Source of the DNA: Lentimicrobium sp. L6
GTDB taxonomy: Bacteria > Bacteroidota > Bacteroidia > Bacteroidales > UBA12170
Direction of reading: 5' to 3'
Assembly (NCBI RefSeq): GCF_013166655.1
Contig: NZ_JABKCA010000006.1
Coordinates: 1 to 64,000, forward strand
DNA length: 64,000 nt
Under the pieces are notes generated by a model. The model was not told the origin of the DNA, made no database searches, and worked only from the letters and a program-made list of their open reading frames with translations. Positions 9,037 through 18,460 of the stretch are shown here, piece by piece. Numbering within the stretch: position 1 is the first letter of the stretch; every line of letters begins with the position of its first letter. Position numbers and translations under genes: made by a program.

Positions 9037-9044
9037 CAAACTTA
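9037..9044 (-). promoter_or_regulatory. -7 promoter motif for the ladder lipoprotein
   Basis: The minus strand reads TAAGTTTG, an exact TAnnTTTG match 30 nt before the ATG at 9007, supporting that start. A TTTG lies 15 nt further up, closer than the usual spacing. Confidence 0.45.
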
Positions 9045-9084
9045 GCAAAAATAACTATACAAACGTTATAGGGATAATATATTT

Positions 9085-12015
9085 TTATCTCACTAGTGCT
9101 GCATACAAAACTTCTACTGGATGCTCTGCTTCTTTTTGAGTTCCATCTTTTATCTGATGGCGGCAAGAGGTACCAGGAGCAGCGATAATTGTAGCCTGCT
9201 TGGCTTCTCTTACGGCTGGAAACAATACCAATTCTCCTACCTTCATAGATAAGTCATAATGCTCTTCTTCGTAGCCAAAACTACCTGCCATACCACAACA
9301 GCCACTAGGGATTTCTTCAGCAATATAATTCTCGGGAATACTCAACATGGTTTTTGTGGCACTCGTTCCACTCAACGCTTTTTGCTGGCAATGGCCATGA
9401 AACTTGATTTCTTTCGCATCTTTAGTAAACTGATTTTTACTAATTCTTCCTGCTCCAAACTCTTTTGTAATAAACTCCTCAATGGTAAAAGTAGACTTAG
9501 CTAATTTTTTGGCCTCCTCCATTAAAGATTCATCTACTAATTCAGGATATTCATCTCTAAAAGTTAATATGGTGGAAGGCTCCACACCTACTAAGGGAAT
9601 CTGCTCTGTAATCACAGGAGATAGTAATTTTACATTTTTCTCTGCTATCTTTTTTGCCTTACGTATTAAACCCTTTGACAAAAATGTCCTTCCACTTTCA
9701 TCATGCTTTGGAATAATGACCTGATAGCCCAATGAATTCAATAATAAAATGGTTTTTATTCCAATCTCCGTATCGTTAAATCTCGTAAACTCATCATTAA
9801 ACAAATACACCTTCTTATCTAAATTAATATTAGAATTTCCATTCTTCTTAAACCACTTATCTAGGGTGGTTTTATATAATGATGGCAAGCTTCTTTTGGT
9901 AGAGAAACCCATTTTCTTCATAAAGAAGGCCGCAAGAGCAGATTTCATTAATGCATTATATAGAGATGGAAAAACAGAAACCAATTGATTTACAGTAGTG
10001 ATATTGGCAATCATATTACTCCGTAATGGCACTCCATTGGCATCGTAATAATGCTGAAGGAATTCGGCTTTTAGTTTTGAAACATCCACATTTGAAGGAC
10101 ATTCCGACTTACAAGCCTTACAGCTTAAACACAAATCCATGATGTCATAAATCTCTTCATGATCGAAAGGATTTTTTTTATCAGAACGGCTTAAGAATTC
10201 TCTCAATACGTTGGCTCTTGCTCTTGTGGCATTTCTTTCATCACGAGTAGCCTGAAAACTGGGGCACATGGTTCCACCAATAGCAGCCGATTTTCTACAA
10301 TCCCCTGAACCATTACAACGCTCGGCAGCTCTTAAAATTCCTGGGCCATTATCAAAACGGAAAATCGTCTCTATTTTTCTCTCCTGATTAATCCCCTCAT
10401 AGCGCAAGGAGGTATTCATTGGAGGAGTCTTGATAATTTTATTTGGATTGAAAATGTGCTTCGGATCCCAAGTCTCTTTTAATTCCTCAAAAATTCTCAT
10501 GAGCTTATCACCCATCATTAATGGAATAAAAGCTCCTCTCAATCTACCATCGCCATGCTCTCCTGATAAAGATCCTCTATATTTTTTTACAATTACTGCT
10601 GTATCATGAGCTATTTTATGAAAGAGGTCTACATCACCAGCATCCTTTAAATTTAATACCGGACGCAAATGCAATTCGCCAGTAGCAATGTGGGCATAAT
10701 AAACACAGGACTTGCCATATTTCTCCAGCATCAAATTAATTTCAGCTATAAATTCTGGCAATACTTGAGGATTAACAGCAGTATCTTCAATTACTGGAGC
10801 TGGCTTACCATCACCCGGCATATTCGACAAAACACCTAATCCTGCTTTTCGGAGGTTCCACACTTTGGTCATGTCTTTACCAGTAACAATAGGAAAATGA
10901 AAACCATAATTAGCGGCCTTCATTTCTTTTTCCATATCAGCTGCTTTTTTGATAATCACATCCGGATTTTCATCGGCAAATTCCACAATGAGGATAGCAC
11001 CGGGATCTCCCACCATAAAAAAGCGGTTTTTATCTTGCTCTTTATTGGTTTTAGTCATATCCATAATGGCCTTATCCATTAACTCTACAGAAAAAGGCTG
11101 ATATTTCAGCGCTATCAAATTGGCTTTTAAAGACTCTTCCACACTATTCAAATGAACACAGACCAAAGCCTTATGTTTTGGAGGAAGAGGAACCACATTC
11201 AGTTTAATCTCTGTTGTAAAAGCTAAAGTCCCTTCAGAACCAGCGAGTAAACTGGAAAAATTAAAAGGTATTTGAGTATTTGAGTATTTTTGTGTTTCGA
11301 GTAATAAATCCAAAGCATATCCAGTATTCCTTCTTTCAATTTCAGGATCCGGATAATTGTCCTTTATTTCTTTTTGGTTTTCAGGGCTACTTAACACCTT
11401 GTGGACATTCTGATAAATTTTCGATTCTAAAGAATTACCTTTAAGTTTGTTAACAAATTCTTCATTGCTTAATTCCCCAAAAGCAACTTCGGACCCATCA
11501 CTTAGAATCGTTTTTACTTCTAAGGTATGATCTCGAGTACTGCCATAAACCAAACTATGTGCACCACAGGCATTATTACCCAACATCCCTCCCATCATAC
11601 AACGATTACTCGTACTCGTTTCTGGGCCAAAGAATAAGCCATAAGGTTCTAAAAACTGATTCAACTCATCCCGAACGACACCCGGCTGAACTCTCACCCA
11701 CTTTTCTTTCTCGTTGAGCTCAATAATTTTAGTGAAGTATTTAGAAATATCGACTATAATCCCATTCCCAACTACTTGTCCAGCCAAACTCGTTCCAGCA
11801 GCTCTTGGAATCAATGAAAGCAGATTTTCATCAGCAAAACGAATTAGGAGTTTTAAATCCTCCTCTGTTTTTGGAATTGCAACAGCTAAAGGCTTTTCCC
11901 GGTAAGCAGAAGCATCAGTAGCATATAAAATCTTATAGGTTTCATCATAATGGAATTCACCAGAAAAATCCTTTTCTAGTTGCTTGAATAGTTGTATAAG
12001 GTGGGTTTCTTGCAT
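9085..12015 (-). CDS. FAD- and Fe-S-containing D-2-hydroxyacid dehydrogenase (YdiJ/GlcD-GlpC type)
   Basis: 976 residues, the usual size for the fused FAD-oxidase/Fe-S family. The FAD-binding_4 domain (about 35-280) carries PRAAGTSLAGQ and GGMLGNNACGA. The FAD-oxidase C domain follows to about 550 with the SGEHGDGR signature. Cysteine motifs CNGSGDC...MCPSF (near 563) and CLSCKACKSECP (near 627) are ferredoxin-like 4Fe-4S sites. Two CCG-type motifs close the protein (HGHCQQK near 872, SGCCGMAGSFGYE near 903). Relatives oxidise D-lactate, D-2-hydroxyglutarate or glycolate and pass electrons to the respiratory chain at the inner membrane. The exact substrate cannot be decided. It is a single gene; the lipoprotein downstream has its own promoter. 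Confidence 0.92.
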   Translation of the reverse strand: MQETHLIQLFKQLEKDFSGEFHYDETYKILYATDASAYREKPLAVAIPKTEEDLKLLIRFADENLLSLIPRAAGTSLAGQVVGNGIIVDISKYFTKIIELNEKEKWVRVQPGVVRDELNQFLEPYGLFFGPETSTSNRCMMGGMLGNNACGAHSLVYGSTRDHTLEVKTILSDGSEVAFGELSNEEFVNKLKGNSLESKIYQNVHKVLSSPENQKEIKDNYPDPEIERRNTGYALDLLLETQKYSNTQIPFNFSSLLAGSEGTLAFTTEIKLNVVPLPPKHKALVCVHLNSVEESLKANLIALKYQPFSVELMDKAIMDMTKTNKEQDKNRFFMVGDPGAILIVEFADENPDVIIKKAADMEKEMKAANYGFHFPIVTGKDMTKVWNLRKAGLGVLSNMPGDGKPAPVIEDTAVNPQVLPEFIAEINLMLEKYGKSCVYYAHIATGELHLRPVLNLKDAGDVDLFHKIAHDTAVIVKKYRGSLSGEHGDGRLRGAFIPLMMGDKLMRIFEELKETWDPKHIFNPNKIIKTPPMNTSLRYEGINQERKIETIFRFDNGPGILRAAERCNGSGDCRKSAAIGGTMCPSFQATRDERNATRARANVLREFLSRSDKKNPFDHEEIYDIMDLCLSCKACKSECPSNVDVSKLKAEFLQHYYDANGVPLRSNMIANITTVNQLVSVFPSLYNALMKSALAAFFMKKMGFSTKRSLPSLYKTTLDKWFKKNGNSNINLDKKVYLFNDEFTRFNDTEIGIKTILLLNSLGYQVIIPKHDESGRTFLSKGLIRKAKKIAEKNVKLLSPVITEQIPLVGVEPSTILTFRDEYPELVDESLMEEAKKLAKSTFTIEEFITKEFGAGRISKNQFTKDAKEIKFHGHCQQKALSGTSATKTMLSIPENYIAEEIPSGCCGMAGSFGYEEEHYDLSMKVGELVLFPAVREAKQATIIAAPGTSCRHQIKDGTQKEAEHPVEVLYAALVR

Positions 12016-12086
12016 TGAATTTTAATTAGATTGTAAAATTAGAAAAAATCGATGGCCCACTCTGGAATTAACGGACTTTTATGCAA

Positions 12087-12122
12087 ATAAAAAAAGCCAT
12101 TGATCTAAATGACCAATGGCTT
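12087..12122 (-). terminator. Rho-independent terminator of rny
   Basis: Read on the minus strand, AAGCCATTG (12114-12122) pairs with CAATGGCTT (12094-12102) and runs into a U tract. It begins 25 nt after the rny stop. Confidence 0.8.
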
Positions 12123-12146
12123 CTATAAATTAAGGTAGAGATTTTT

Positions 12147-13691
12147 CTATTTTGCGTAACTAATCGCTCTAGTTTCTCTAATTACTGTAATTTTAATTTG
12201 TCCAGGATACTTCATTTCATCTTGGATTTTCTTAGAAAGGTCATAAGAAAGTTCAGCCGCTTTTGCATCGTCTATTTGCTCTGCACCTACTATTACTCTT
12301 AATTCACGACCAGCTTGAATAGCATAGGTTTTCACTACACCATCATACTCACGAGCCATGCTCTCTAATTTCTTCAATCGTTGAATATAAGCTTCTACTA
12401 CTTCTCTACGCGCACCTGGGCGGGCTCCAGAAATAGCATCACAAACTTGAACTATTGGAGACAATAAACTTGTCATTTCAATTTCGTCGTGGTGAGCAGC
12501 AATAGCATTTACCACATCAGCACTTTCCTTGAATTTCTCAGCTAACTTACCACCTAATAATGCATGAGGTAATTCTGGCTCATTATCTGGCACTTTTCCA
12601 ATATCGTGCAGTAAGCCAGCACGTTTTGCTTTCTTAGGATCTAAGCCAAGCTCACTAGCCATCGTTGCACAAAGATTGGCCACTTCGCGGCTATGTTGCA
12701 ATAAATTCTGACCATAAGAAGAACGATATTTCATTCTACCCACCATACGCATCAATTCTGGATGCATATTATGAATACCAAGGTCGATTAGTGTACGCTT
12801 ACCAGTTTCTAAAATATCTTTTTCAAGGTGCTTTTTGGTTTTATTTACTACCTCCTCAATACGAGCTGGGTGAATTCTACCATCAGTAACAAGTTTATGA
12901 AGAGCCAAGCGAGCCACTTCTCTTCTTACCGGATCGAAACCAGAAAGAATAATAGCATCTGGTGAATCATCGATGATGATTTCAATACCAGTTAAAGACT
13001 CTAATGCCCTAATATTTCTACCTTCTCGTCCAATGATTCGACCTTTCACCTCATCACTTTCCAATGGGAATACTGAAACACTATTTTCAATAGCATGTTC
13101 AGCAGCAGTACGCTGAATAGATTCTATTACAATTTTCTTGGCTTCAGCATCAGCAGAAAGCTTTGCTTCTTCAATGATATCATTAACATAAACCATGGCA
13201 TTGGCCTTGGCTTCGTCCTTAACAGTTTCAATTAATATGTCTTTTGCTTCTTGTGCAGATAAACCAGAAAGTGCTTCCAATTGCTGAACCTGTTGGTTCA
13301 CCATTTTATCTAGACTTTCTTCTTTATTCATTACAATTTCGAGCTGTTGACTTAAATTGGCACGAATGGCCTTTACTTCCGCATTTTTTTTATTTAAGTC
13401 TTCTAATTTTTGGTTTAGGGCGGTTTCTTTTTGTTTAATTCTAGATTCTGCTTTTCCGATAGCACTGTTTTTTCCTTGAATATACTTTTCGTGCTCAGAT
13501 TTCAGTTGAAGAAATTTCTCTTTTGCTTGGAGCATTTTCTCCTTTTTGATTACTTCTCCTTTTTCTTCAGCTTCCGTAATTAGGTGAATGCTTTTCTTTT
13601 CAAGGGCTTTTCTAACTATAATAGTAGCTATAAAAAAGCCTAGACCAACACCTCCCAATAAGAAAACCGAGTAAAATATTATCTCAGTCAT
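12147..13691 (-). CDS. rny: Ribonuclease Y
   Basis: 514 residues from the ATG at 13691, close to the usual 520. A frame extending to 13799 is rejected because it would read through the candidate 6S RNA. Order of parts: an N-terminal transmembrane helix (about 3-25), a long charged coiled coil (30-200, rich in K/E/Q), a KH domain with [15 protein letters not shown] near 215, and an HD domain with LLHDIGK near 355 and HHDE. This is the membrane-anchored endoribonuclease that starts mRNA decay, a 5'-monophosphate-sensitive phosphodiesterase using the HD metal centre. The zapA-6S-rny order suggests a shared neighbourhood, but rny is preceded by an RNA terminator and probably has its own start signal. 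Confidence 0.97.
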   Translation of the reverse strand: MTEIIFYSVFLLGGVGLGFFIATIIVRKALEKKSIHLITEAEEKGEVIKKEKMLQAKEKFLQLKSEHEKYIQGKNSAIGKAESRIKQKETALNQKLEDLNKKNAEVKAIRANLSQQLEIVMNKEESLDKMVNQQVQQLEALSGLSAQEAKDILIETVKDEAKANAMVYVNDIIEEAKLSADAEAKKIVIESIQRTAAEHAIENSVSVFPLESDEVKGRIIGREGRNIRALESLTGIEIIIDDSPDAIILSGFDPVRREVARLALHKLVTDGRIHPARIEEVVNKTKKHLEKDILETGKRTLIDLGIHNMHPELMRMVGRMKYRSSYGQNLLQHSREVANLCATMASELGLDPKKAKRAGLLHDIGKVPDNEPELPHALLGGKLAEKFKESADVVNAIAAHHDEIEMTSLLSPIVQVCDAISGARPGARREVVEAYIQRLKKLESMAREYDGVVKTYAIQAGRELRVIVGAEQIDDAKAAELSYDLSKKIQDEMKYPGQIKITVIRETRAISYAK

Positions 13692-13736
13692 TTCAAATGT
13701 TTTAATAAGTTCAGAATATGCGTTGGGGAGAGGCAG

Positions 13737-13923
13737 AAAAAAAAACCGCACAATTCCCGGAGTTGTAAACCCCTTTATAGACACGTATAGGGCTGCCAAA
13801 TTCCTCGAAAGTCCACTGACCGGTAAACCGATACCCGTGAGGGTTGAGGCCTTTTCTAAAAATTTATGAGCTTATCCCTAATTGTTGTAATGTTGAATTT
13901 ACATACTGTTGAGAACTGCGCGG
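13737..13923 (-). ncRNA. ssrS: Candidate 6S RNA
   Basis: Between zapA and rny lies about 187 nt with the hallmarks of 6S RNA. Its ends pair through a 13-bp closing stem (CCGCGCAGTTCTC at 13911-13923 against GGGAATTGTGCGG at 13746-13758, with G-U wobbles), immediately followed by nine U residues (13737-13745). The size fits 6S (about 180-190 nt). The interior can form a broken rod with strong GC pieces around 13770-13850. TATAAT sits just before the 5' end. Association of 6S with zapA is known in proteobacteria. Expected role: a promoter mimic that binds the housekeeping RNA polymerase holoenzyme in slow growth. The central bubble was not modelled, so the family call is inference. Confidence 0.65.
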
Positions 13924-13954
13924 ATTATATTTTCAAAGAACTATGTTTAAATAT

Positions 13955-14245
13955 TTAGGAGACTTTTGAACTTAAAAATTCATCTATCTCTTGCAAATGA
14001 CTAGTCATCTCATTATCTCTATAGTCGATTTGCTTTTGTAAAGATAAGGAATTATTTGCTAATTGTAAAGAAATCATGGCCAATAAATCTTGAAAATCAT
14101 TATAATGGAAGGTTCCACTATAGTCATTTATCAGTTTTTCAATATGTTCTGCCGATTTCCTAATTATTTCTTCCTCTTCTTCAGATTGTATTTTTAGTCT
14201 GTAGGGGCGATTTGCTATATTCACTTTTATGGTATGATCGCTCAT
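13955..14245 (-). CDS. zapA: Cell division protein ZapA
   Basis: 96 residues, typical ZapA length. The N-terminal beta-hairpin region begins IKVNIANRPYRLKI, followed by an acidic helix (EEEEEIIRKSAEHIEKLI) and a C-terminal coiled coil (LLAMISLQLANNSLSLQKQ). ZapA binds FtsZ and bundles protofilaments at the division ring. It lies 4 nt downstream of the small coiled-coil gene, so the two are co-transcribed from the promoter at 14565-14595. Confidence 0.9.
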   Translation of the reverse strand: MSDHTIKVNIANRPYRLKIQSEEEEEIIRKSAEHIEKLINDYSGTFHYNDFQDLLAMISLQLANNSLSLQKQIDYRDNEMTSHLQEIDEFLSSKVS

Positions 14246-14249
14246 CAGA

Positions 14250-14537
14250 CTATTTATTTAAAAGATTTAAACTATTATCAATTCTCCGCACCAACTCATC
14301 GATGACAATTTTTGTACTTTCCTTGTCATCTTCCGAACTCATGGTTTTAGTTATTTTTATCACATCTAAATCTTGCTGAAGCTTTACTAAATGCTCGTCT
14401 TGGCTAATTAGCTCGTCTTTCAGTTTAGAATTTTGATGCTTTAAACTCTCGATTTCTTCTGTCAATCGGGTATTTGATTCCACTAGCAATTTGATTTTGT
14501 AATAGATACCCGAAATCAATGTACTTGCGTCTTTCAT
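14250..14537 (-). CDS. Small coiled-coil protein upstream of zapA
   Basis: 95 residues from the ATG at 14537. The earlier in-frame start at 14567 falls inside the promoter -7 motif and is rejected. Residues about 17-65 form a leucine-rich heptad coiled coil (IKLLVESNTRLTEEIESLKHQ). There is no signal peptide or membrane segment. Small coiled-coil proteins beside zapA in Bacteroidota are presumed division partners of ZapB-like character; this rests on position and shape, not on a recognised domain. Confidence 0.75.
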   Translation of the reverse strand: MKDASTLISGIYYKIKLLVESNTRLTEEIESLKHQNSKLKDELISQDEHLVKLQQDLDVIKITKTMSSEDDKESTKIVIDELVRRIDNSLNLLNK

Positions 14538-14564
14538 ATACTGTTTTTGACCAAATCTTCCCTG

Positions 14565-14595
14565 CAAATATAAATGACATTATTCATTAATGCAA
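14565..14595 (-). promoter_or_regulatory. Promoter of the coiled coil-zapA operon
   Basis: On the minus strand: TTG (14593-14595), a 20-nt spacer, TATATTTG (14565-14572). It ends 28 nt before the ATG at 14537. Confidence 0.7.
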
Positions 14596-14925
14596 GCCTA
14601 TAATAAATGTTAAAAATCATCAAATTAAAAGAGTAAAATGTTTTATTCACTGTTAAAACTCTTTTCACTTTTATAATAATAAGCTCATTATTAAAGGGTA
14701 TAAAACTCAATGGTAGAAACAATTGCACTGTAAAATCGATTACAACCTACAATGGTTCTATCAATAGTAAGATTAGGTTAATAATGTATCTAAAAACAAA
14801 AACGAAGATGCCTATGTCTATTTATTTCTAAAAAAAACCAATCTCAATGGGATTAATTATCACAAATAATAAATATTTTCTCCATCTTTTTTAATTCTGT
14901 AAATTTTTATGGAATCAAACACGAC

Positions 14926-14958
14926 TTTGATAAATATTTATCTTAGTTTTACCTTTTG
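14926..14958 (+). promoter_or_regulatory. Promoter of the Omp28-like gene
   Basis: TTTG (14926-14929), a 20-nt spacer, then TACCTTTTG (14950-14958), one base longer than TAnnTTTG. It ends 40 nt before the ATG. The remaining gap 14596-14925 is AT-rich with nothing else recognised. Confidence 0.55.
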
Positions 14959-14998
14959 AAACAACACTCTATTTATTTAATACTAAAACATTCAAAAC

Positions 14999-17086
14999 AT
15001 GAGAAAATTTACTTTATTATTAGCTCTAAGTTTAATCACACTTGGAGGTATAATGGCGCAAACATTAGTCTCTACCAATGTGGAAACTAGAAATGCTATG
15101 CTAGAAGAATACACAGGAATCCATTGTGTTTATTGTCCTGAAGGTCATGCTATTGCCGCTCAGCTTCATCACGATTATCCTACTCAAATTTTTCCAATCG
15201 CTATTCACCAAGGAAGTTTTGCAAACCCAAGTGGTGGTGAACCAGATTTCAGAACAGAATTTGGTGACGCCTTAGCAAATCAAACTGGATTAACTGGATA
15301 TCCATCTGGTACAGTAAACCGTCACGTTTTCACAGCGCCAAATACTGCTTTAGGTCGTTCTGGTTGGGCTCCTGCGGCTATGGAAATCATCGAGATGAAT
15401 TCTGTTGTTAACGTTGGTGCCGAGACGAGCTATAATGAAGCTACTCGTGAATTAACAGTTAATGTAGAGTTATATTATACAGCAAATAGCCCAGAAGGAA
15501 GTAATTTCCTTAATGTAGCTATTTTACAAAATGAAATTCTAGGCCCTCAAACAGGTGGTGGAGCTGGTAATAATTACGAGCACAACCATATGCTTAGACA
15601 TTTAATCACTGGTCAGTGGGGTGAAGAAATCACTACTACAACAGAAGGAACTTTTGTAGAGCGAACATACGTTTACACCATGCCTATGGATTATACAAGC
15701 ATTCCTGTGATTGTAGAGAATTGTGATATAGCTGTTTTCGTTAGCGAGTCGCATCAAGAAATTTATTCTGGAGTTACTATTCCCGCCATTGATGGAACTA
15801 CTCTAATAACAGCTTCTCTAACTGCTCCTAGCATCATAGTTGCTCAAGGAACTCCAAATACTACTACTTCTTTTACAATGGATTTCACTAATTTGCTTAC
15901 TACTGATGAAGATTTTGAATTCACATTGACTAAAGAAAATGCTCCTGAAGCATGGACAAGCTCTTTCATTGTAAATGGAAACAATTACGAAACAACAGCT
16001 ACAGAAACTATGACAGCAGGGACAGCTTCTACAATTAGCATTGATATAACTCCAGATTCTGAAACTGGATTTGCAAAATTCTTCTTAAGTATCCAGTCTG
16101 TTTCTCAACCTAATACTAATCCCATCACTCAAGAAGTATATGTGGTTTCAAATGTGGTTAACTTATTATTACACAACCAAGGAACATGGAATGGTGGAAC
16201 TCCTGCCGATTTAGAGGAGGATTATTATGCAGCATTTGAAGTAGCTGGAGTTGAAAATTATACTTCTTGTTCTTATAAATCCTTCTTATTGGCTGCAAAC
16301 GAGGCTGATGTGGTGAATAGCTTTTCAAATATCTTCTTTAATGTAGCATGGACTTTTCCTGGTCTTACTAATGGAAATGTTGAAATTTTAAGTGACTTTA
16401 TCGACAATGGTGGTAACTTATTTATAGCTGGTCAAGATATGGGCTGGGACACATGGGAATCAGGTGGAAACGGAACCGACGAAACAAAAGCATTTTATAC
16501 TAATTATTTGAATGCAGACTATAAAGGCGACGGAAGTACCTCTAATAATAGCATCAACCCTAATACTGAAGACGAATTCTTTGGTGACTTAGGCACTTCT
16601 TCTATCGTTGATATTTATGGTGGAAATATGTATCCAGATGAGATTGACCCCATTGGAACTGGTGAGCAAATCATCTATTATAACGGTGGAACAAGTAAAG
16701 GTGCTGGTGTAAGATCTATGACAGGCTCAGCAAAAGTGGTTTATTTAGGTTTTGACCCAAGCATGGTCACTGATGTTGATGTTAGAAACGATATCATTGT
16801 TAAAACTTTTGACTGGTTTATGAATGGTGTCGGATTTGAAGAAATGAATCAAACTGCTATCAATATTTATCCTAACCCATTCAAAGACCAATTGAATATC
16901 AATATGACTCTTGATGGAAAAACTCAAGTTGATTTGGTTAATGTATTAGGTGCTACTGTTTATTCTCAAGAATTCAATACCCCAAATATTAGCATGAATA
17001 CTAAAAACTTAGAAAATGGTGTTTATATTCTAGTTGTTAAAAATGCTGGTCAACAATATACTCAACAAGTAATGATTCAGAGATAA
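14999..17086 (+). CDS. Omp28-like secreted protein with T9SS type A sorting domain
   Basis: 695 residues. Signal peptide 1-20 (GGIMA-QT). Residues about 30-250 resemble the Omp28/thioredoxin-like family of Bacteroidota outer-membrane proteins, with LEEYTGIHCVYCPEG giving a CxxC at Cys43/Cys46. A beta-rich middle follows, with a segment like a DJ-1/ThuA-type or Ig-like fold (NLFIAGQDMGWDTW). The last 75 residues are a T9SS type A sorting domain (NIYPNPFKDQLNI...LENGVYILVV), so the protein should cross the outer membrane and be anchored or released with that domain removed. CxxC in this family suggests a redox or structural disulfide role. It has its own promoter and a terminator at 17182-17222. 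Confidence 0.88.
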   Translation: MRKFTLLLALSLITLGGIMAQTLVSTNVETRNAMLEEYTGIHCVYCPEGHAIAAQLHHDYPTQIFPIAIHQGSFANPSGGEPDFRTEFGDALANQTGLTGYPSGTVNRHVFTAPNTALGRSGWAPAAMEIIEMNSVVNVGAETSYNEATRELTVNVELYYTANSPEGSNFLNVAILQNEILGPQTGGGAGNNYEHNHMLRHLITGQWGEEITTTTEGTFVERTYVYTMPMDYTSIPVIVENCDIAVFVSESHQEIYSGVTIPAIDGTTLITASLTAPSIIVAQGTPNTTTSFTMDFTNLLTTDEDFEFTLTKENAPEAWTSSFIVNGNNYETTATETMTAGTASTISIDITPDSETGFAKFFLSIQSVSQPNTNPITQEVYVVSNVVNLLLHNQGTWNGGTPADLEEDYYAAFEVAGVENYTSCSYKSFLLAANEADVVNSFSNIFFNVAWTFPGLTNGNVEILSDFIDNGGNLFIAGQDMGWDTWESGGNGTDETKAFYTNYLNADYKGDGSTSNNSINPNTEDEFFGDLGTSSIVDIYGGNMYPDEIDPIGTGEQIIYYNGGTSKGAGVRSMTGSAKVVYLGFDPSMVTDVDVRNDIIVKTFDWFMNGVGFEEMNQTAINIYPNPFKDQLNINMTLDGKTQVDLVNVLGATVYSQEFNTPNISMNTKNLENGVYILVVKNAGQQYTQQVMIQR

Positions 17087-17181
17087 TACAGATGACTTAT
17101 CAAAATGGCTTAAGGCACTTTTTGACTTACATTTGGTATCATTCTGAAAATATAGACTCTTAAGAGGAGGCCTAATTTGGA

Positions 17182-17222
17182 AACGCAGGGCAAGGAATTA
17201 ATTTTTCTGCTTTGCGTTTTTT
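17182..17222 (+). terminator. Rho-independent terminator of the Omp28-like gene
   Basis: AACGCAGGGCA (17182-17192) pairs with TGCTTTGCGTT (17208-17218, two G-U pairs) and is followed by T residues. It overlaps the last codons of the convergent GDPD gene. Confidence 0.65.
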
Positions 17223-18460
17223 GTTTGCTCAAAATATTGGATAGTCAAATCGGTTCGATTGGTAAACATCCCATCTGAGTCAGCACCATACTGCAGCATT
17301 TGTAAACGAGTATCAAAAGAGTATGGGTGAATGAGAAAACCTTGACTTTTTATCCATTCTACATTTTGCTCGGTAAGCAAATCAGAATAATTATTTGGTG
17401 GACCTGCAATACTGGGCCCTATAATATGAGCTCCATTTTGCTTAGCAAAAGCCAAGTTTTCAAAATAGGTGATGCTATCATTTTTCATCATATTATCATC
17501 TCCTAGCCACAACAAGAAAGTCATTGGAACGCTTCCCTTAAATATATGATTCAGCTTCACCAAACTTTCTGGAGAAAAGGTTTGTAAGATGACTTTCGCA
17601 CTCGTATTCCCCATATTTACTTTTCCTTCTCGACTAACTAAAGTATCAGAATCTGATTTCGTGCGCACATTCCAATTTAATCTAGACAGTTCTTGATATA
17701 AATCCTCCTCTATTCCCTGAAAAAGCTGGGGTTCTTTGATTTCTATATAAACCCCGGGTCTATGACCTGAATCTTCTTCATCCTTCACATAAAAGAAACG
17801 ATAATGTATTACTCCTTCCTCTTCTATTATTTCATAGATTCTATTTCCCAATGAATCTTTAGCAATTCTATATCCTTCTGCAATTCTAATTGCATCCTCT
17901 AAAGTTGAAACTCCTTGACTTCCTCCAACATAAATGTTTTCACCTTCAAACAATACTTTCTCGCCTTCAGAATTGAAATAGAAAGCAGGTTTGTCCGTCT
18001 TCTTCAAATAAATCTCAGATGAATAATAATCTGTCCCTACTTGCGAAGCGCTCTCATAAAACCAAGCACCAGCATCCAAGCTCATCAATTCTTCAAAAGC
18101 GAAATATGAGGAGGGCCTTTCAGATAATTCTGGATAAATATTTTCAATATTGGTGGTTCGAGTTAGCAAGTCATCATGTAATGCAAGTAATACACCATCT
18201 TTTGTCCTTTGCACATCCACTTCTAAATAATCGGCCCCAATATCTCTAGCCCAGCGGTAAGCCATTTCTGTTTCTTCAGGGGCCCAATAGGTCGTTCCTC
18301 GGTGGGCAATCACTATATCTTTTGGAATAAATATTTTTTTCACTTCTTTCGAATCACTATTATATTTCTCTTCTACTAAACTTAAGACAAAGGACATAAC
18401 GAATCCCACTATCAAAAACAATAGCAAAAGTGCAAGGTAAGAAAACCAATTTTTTCTCAT
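17198..18460 (-). CDS. Membrane-anchored glycerophosphodiester phosphodiesterase (GDPD)
   Basis: 420 residues from the ATG at 18460. That start overlaps the stop of the upstream transporter as TAATG, implying translational coupling; a longer frame inside the transporter is rejected. A single transmembrane helix (about 6-30) is followed by the GDPD barrel. Active-site residues are in place: HRG (53-55), PEET (61-64), Glu80 and Asp82 in LEVDVQRTKDG, and His95 in LHDD. The enzyme hydrolyses glycerophosphodiesters to glycerol-3-phosphate and an alcohol, probably in the periplasm. An extra stretch of about 90 residues (around 145-235) separates the first catalytic half from the second, larger than in common GDPDs. 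The neighbouring GlpT would import the product. Confidence 0.9.
   Translation of the reverse strand: MRKNWFSYLALLLLFLIVGFVMSFVLSLVEEKYNSDSKEVKKIFIPKDIVIAHRGTTYWAPEETEMAYRWARDIGADYLEVDVQRTKDGVLLALHDDLLTRTTNIENIYPELSERPSSYFAFEELMSLDAGAWFYESASQVGTDYYSSEIYLKKTDKPAFYFNSEGEKVLFEGENIYVGGSQGVSTLEDAIRIAEGYRIAKDSLGNRIYEIIEEEGVIHYRFFYVKDEEDSGHRPGVYIEIKEPQLFQGIEEDLYQELSRLNWNVRTKSDSDTLVSREGKVNMGNTSAKVILQTFSPESLVKLNHIFKGSVPMTFLLWLGDDNMMKNDSITYFENLAFAKQNGAHIIGPSIAGPPNNYSDLLTEQNVEWIKSQGFLIHPYSFDTRLQMLQYGADSDGMFTNRTDLTIQYFEQTKNAKQKN

Noticed and set aside
9008-9166. N-terminal extension of the ladder lipoprotein by 53 codons
   Set aside because: It overlaps the dehydrogenase 3' end and contains the promoter; the lipoprotein signal starts at the ATG at 9007.
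13692-13799. N-terminal extension of RNase Y by 36 codons
   Set aside because: It reads through the 3' arm and terminator of the candidate 6S RNA, and the family begins at the transmembrane helix starting MTEIIF at 13691.
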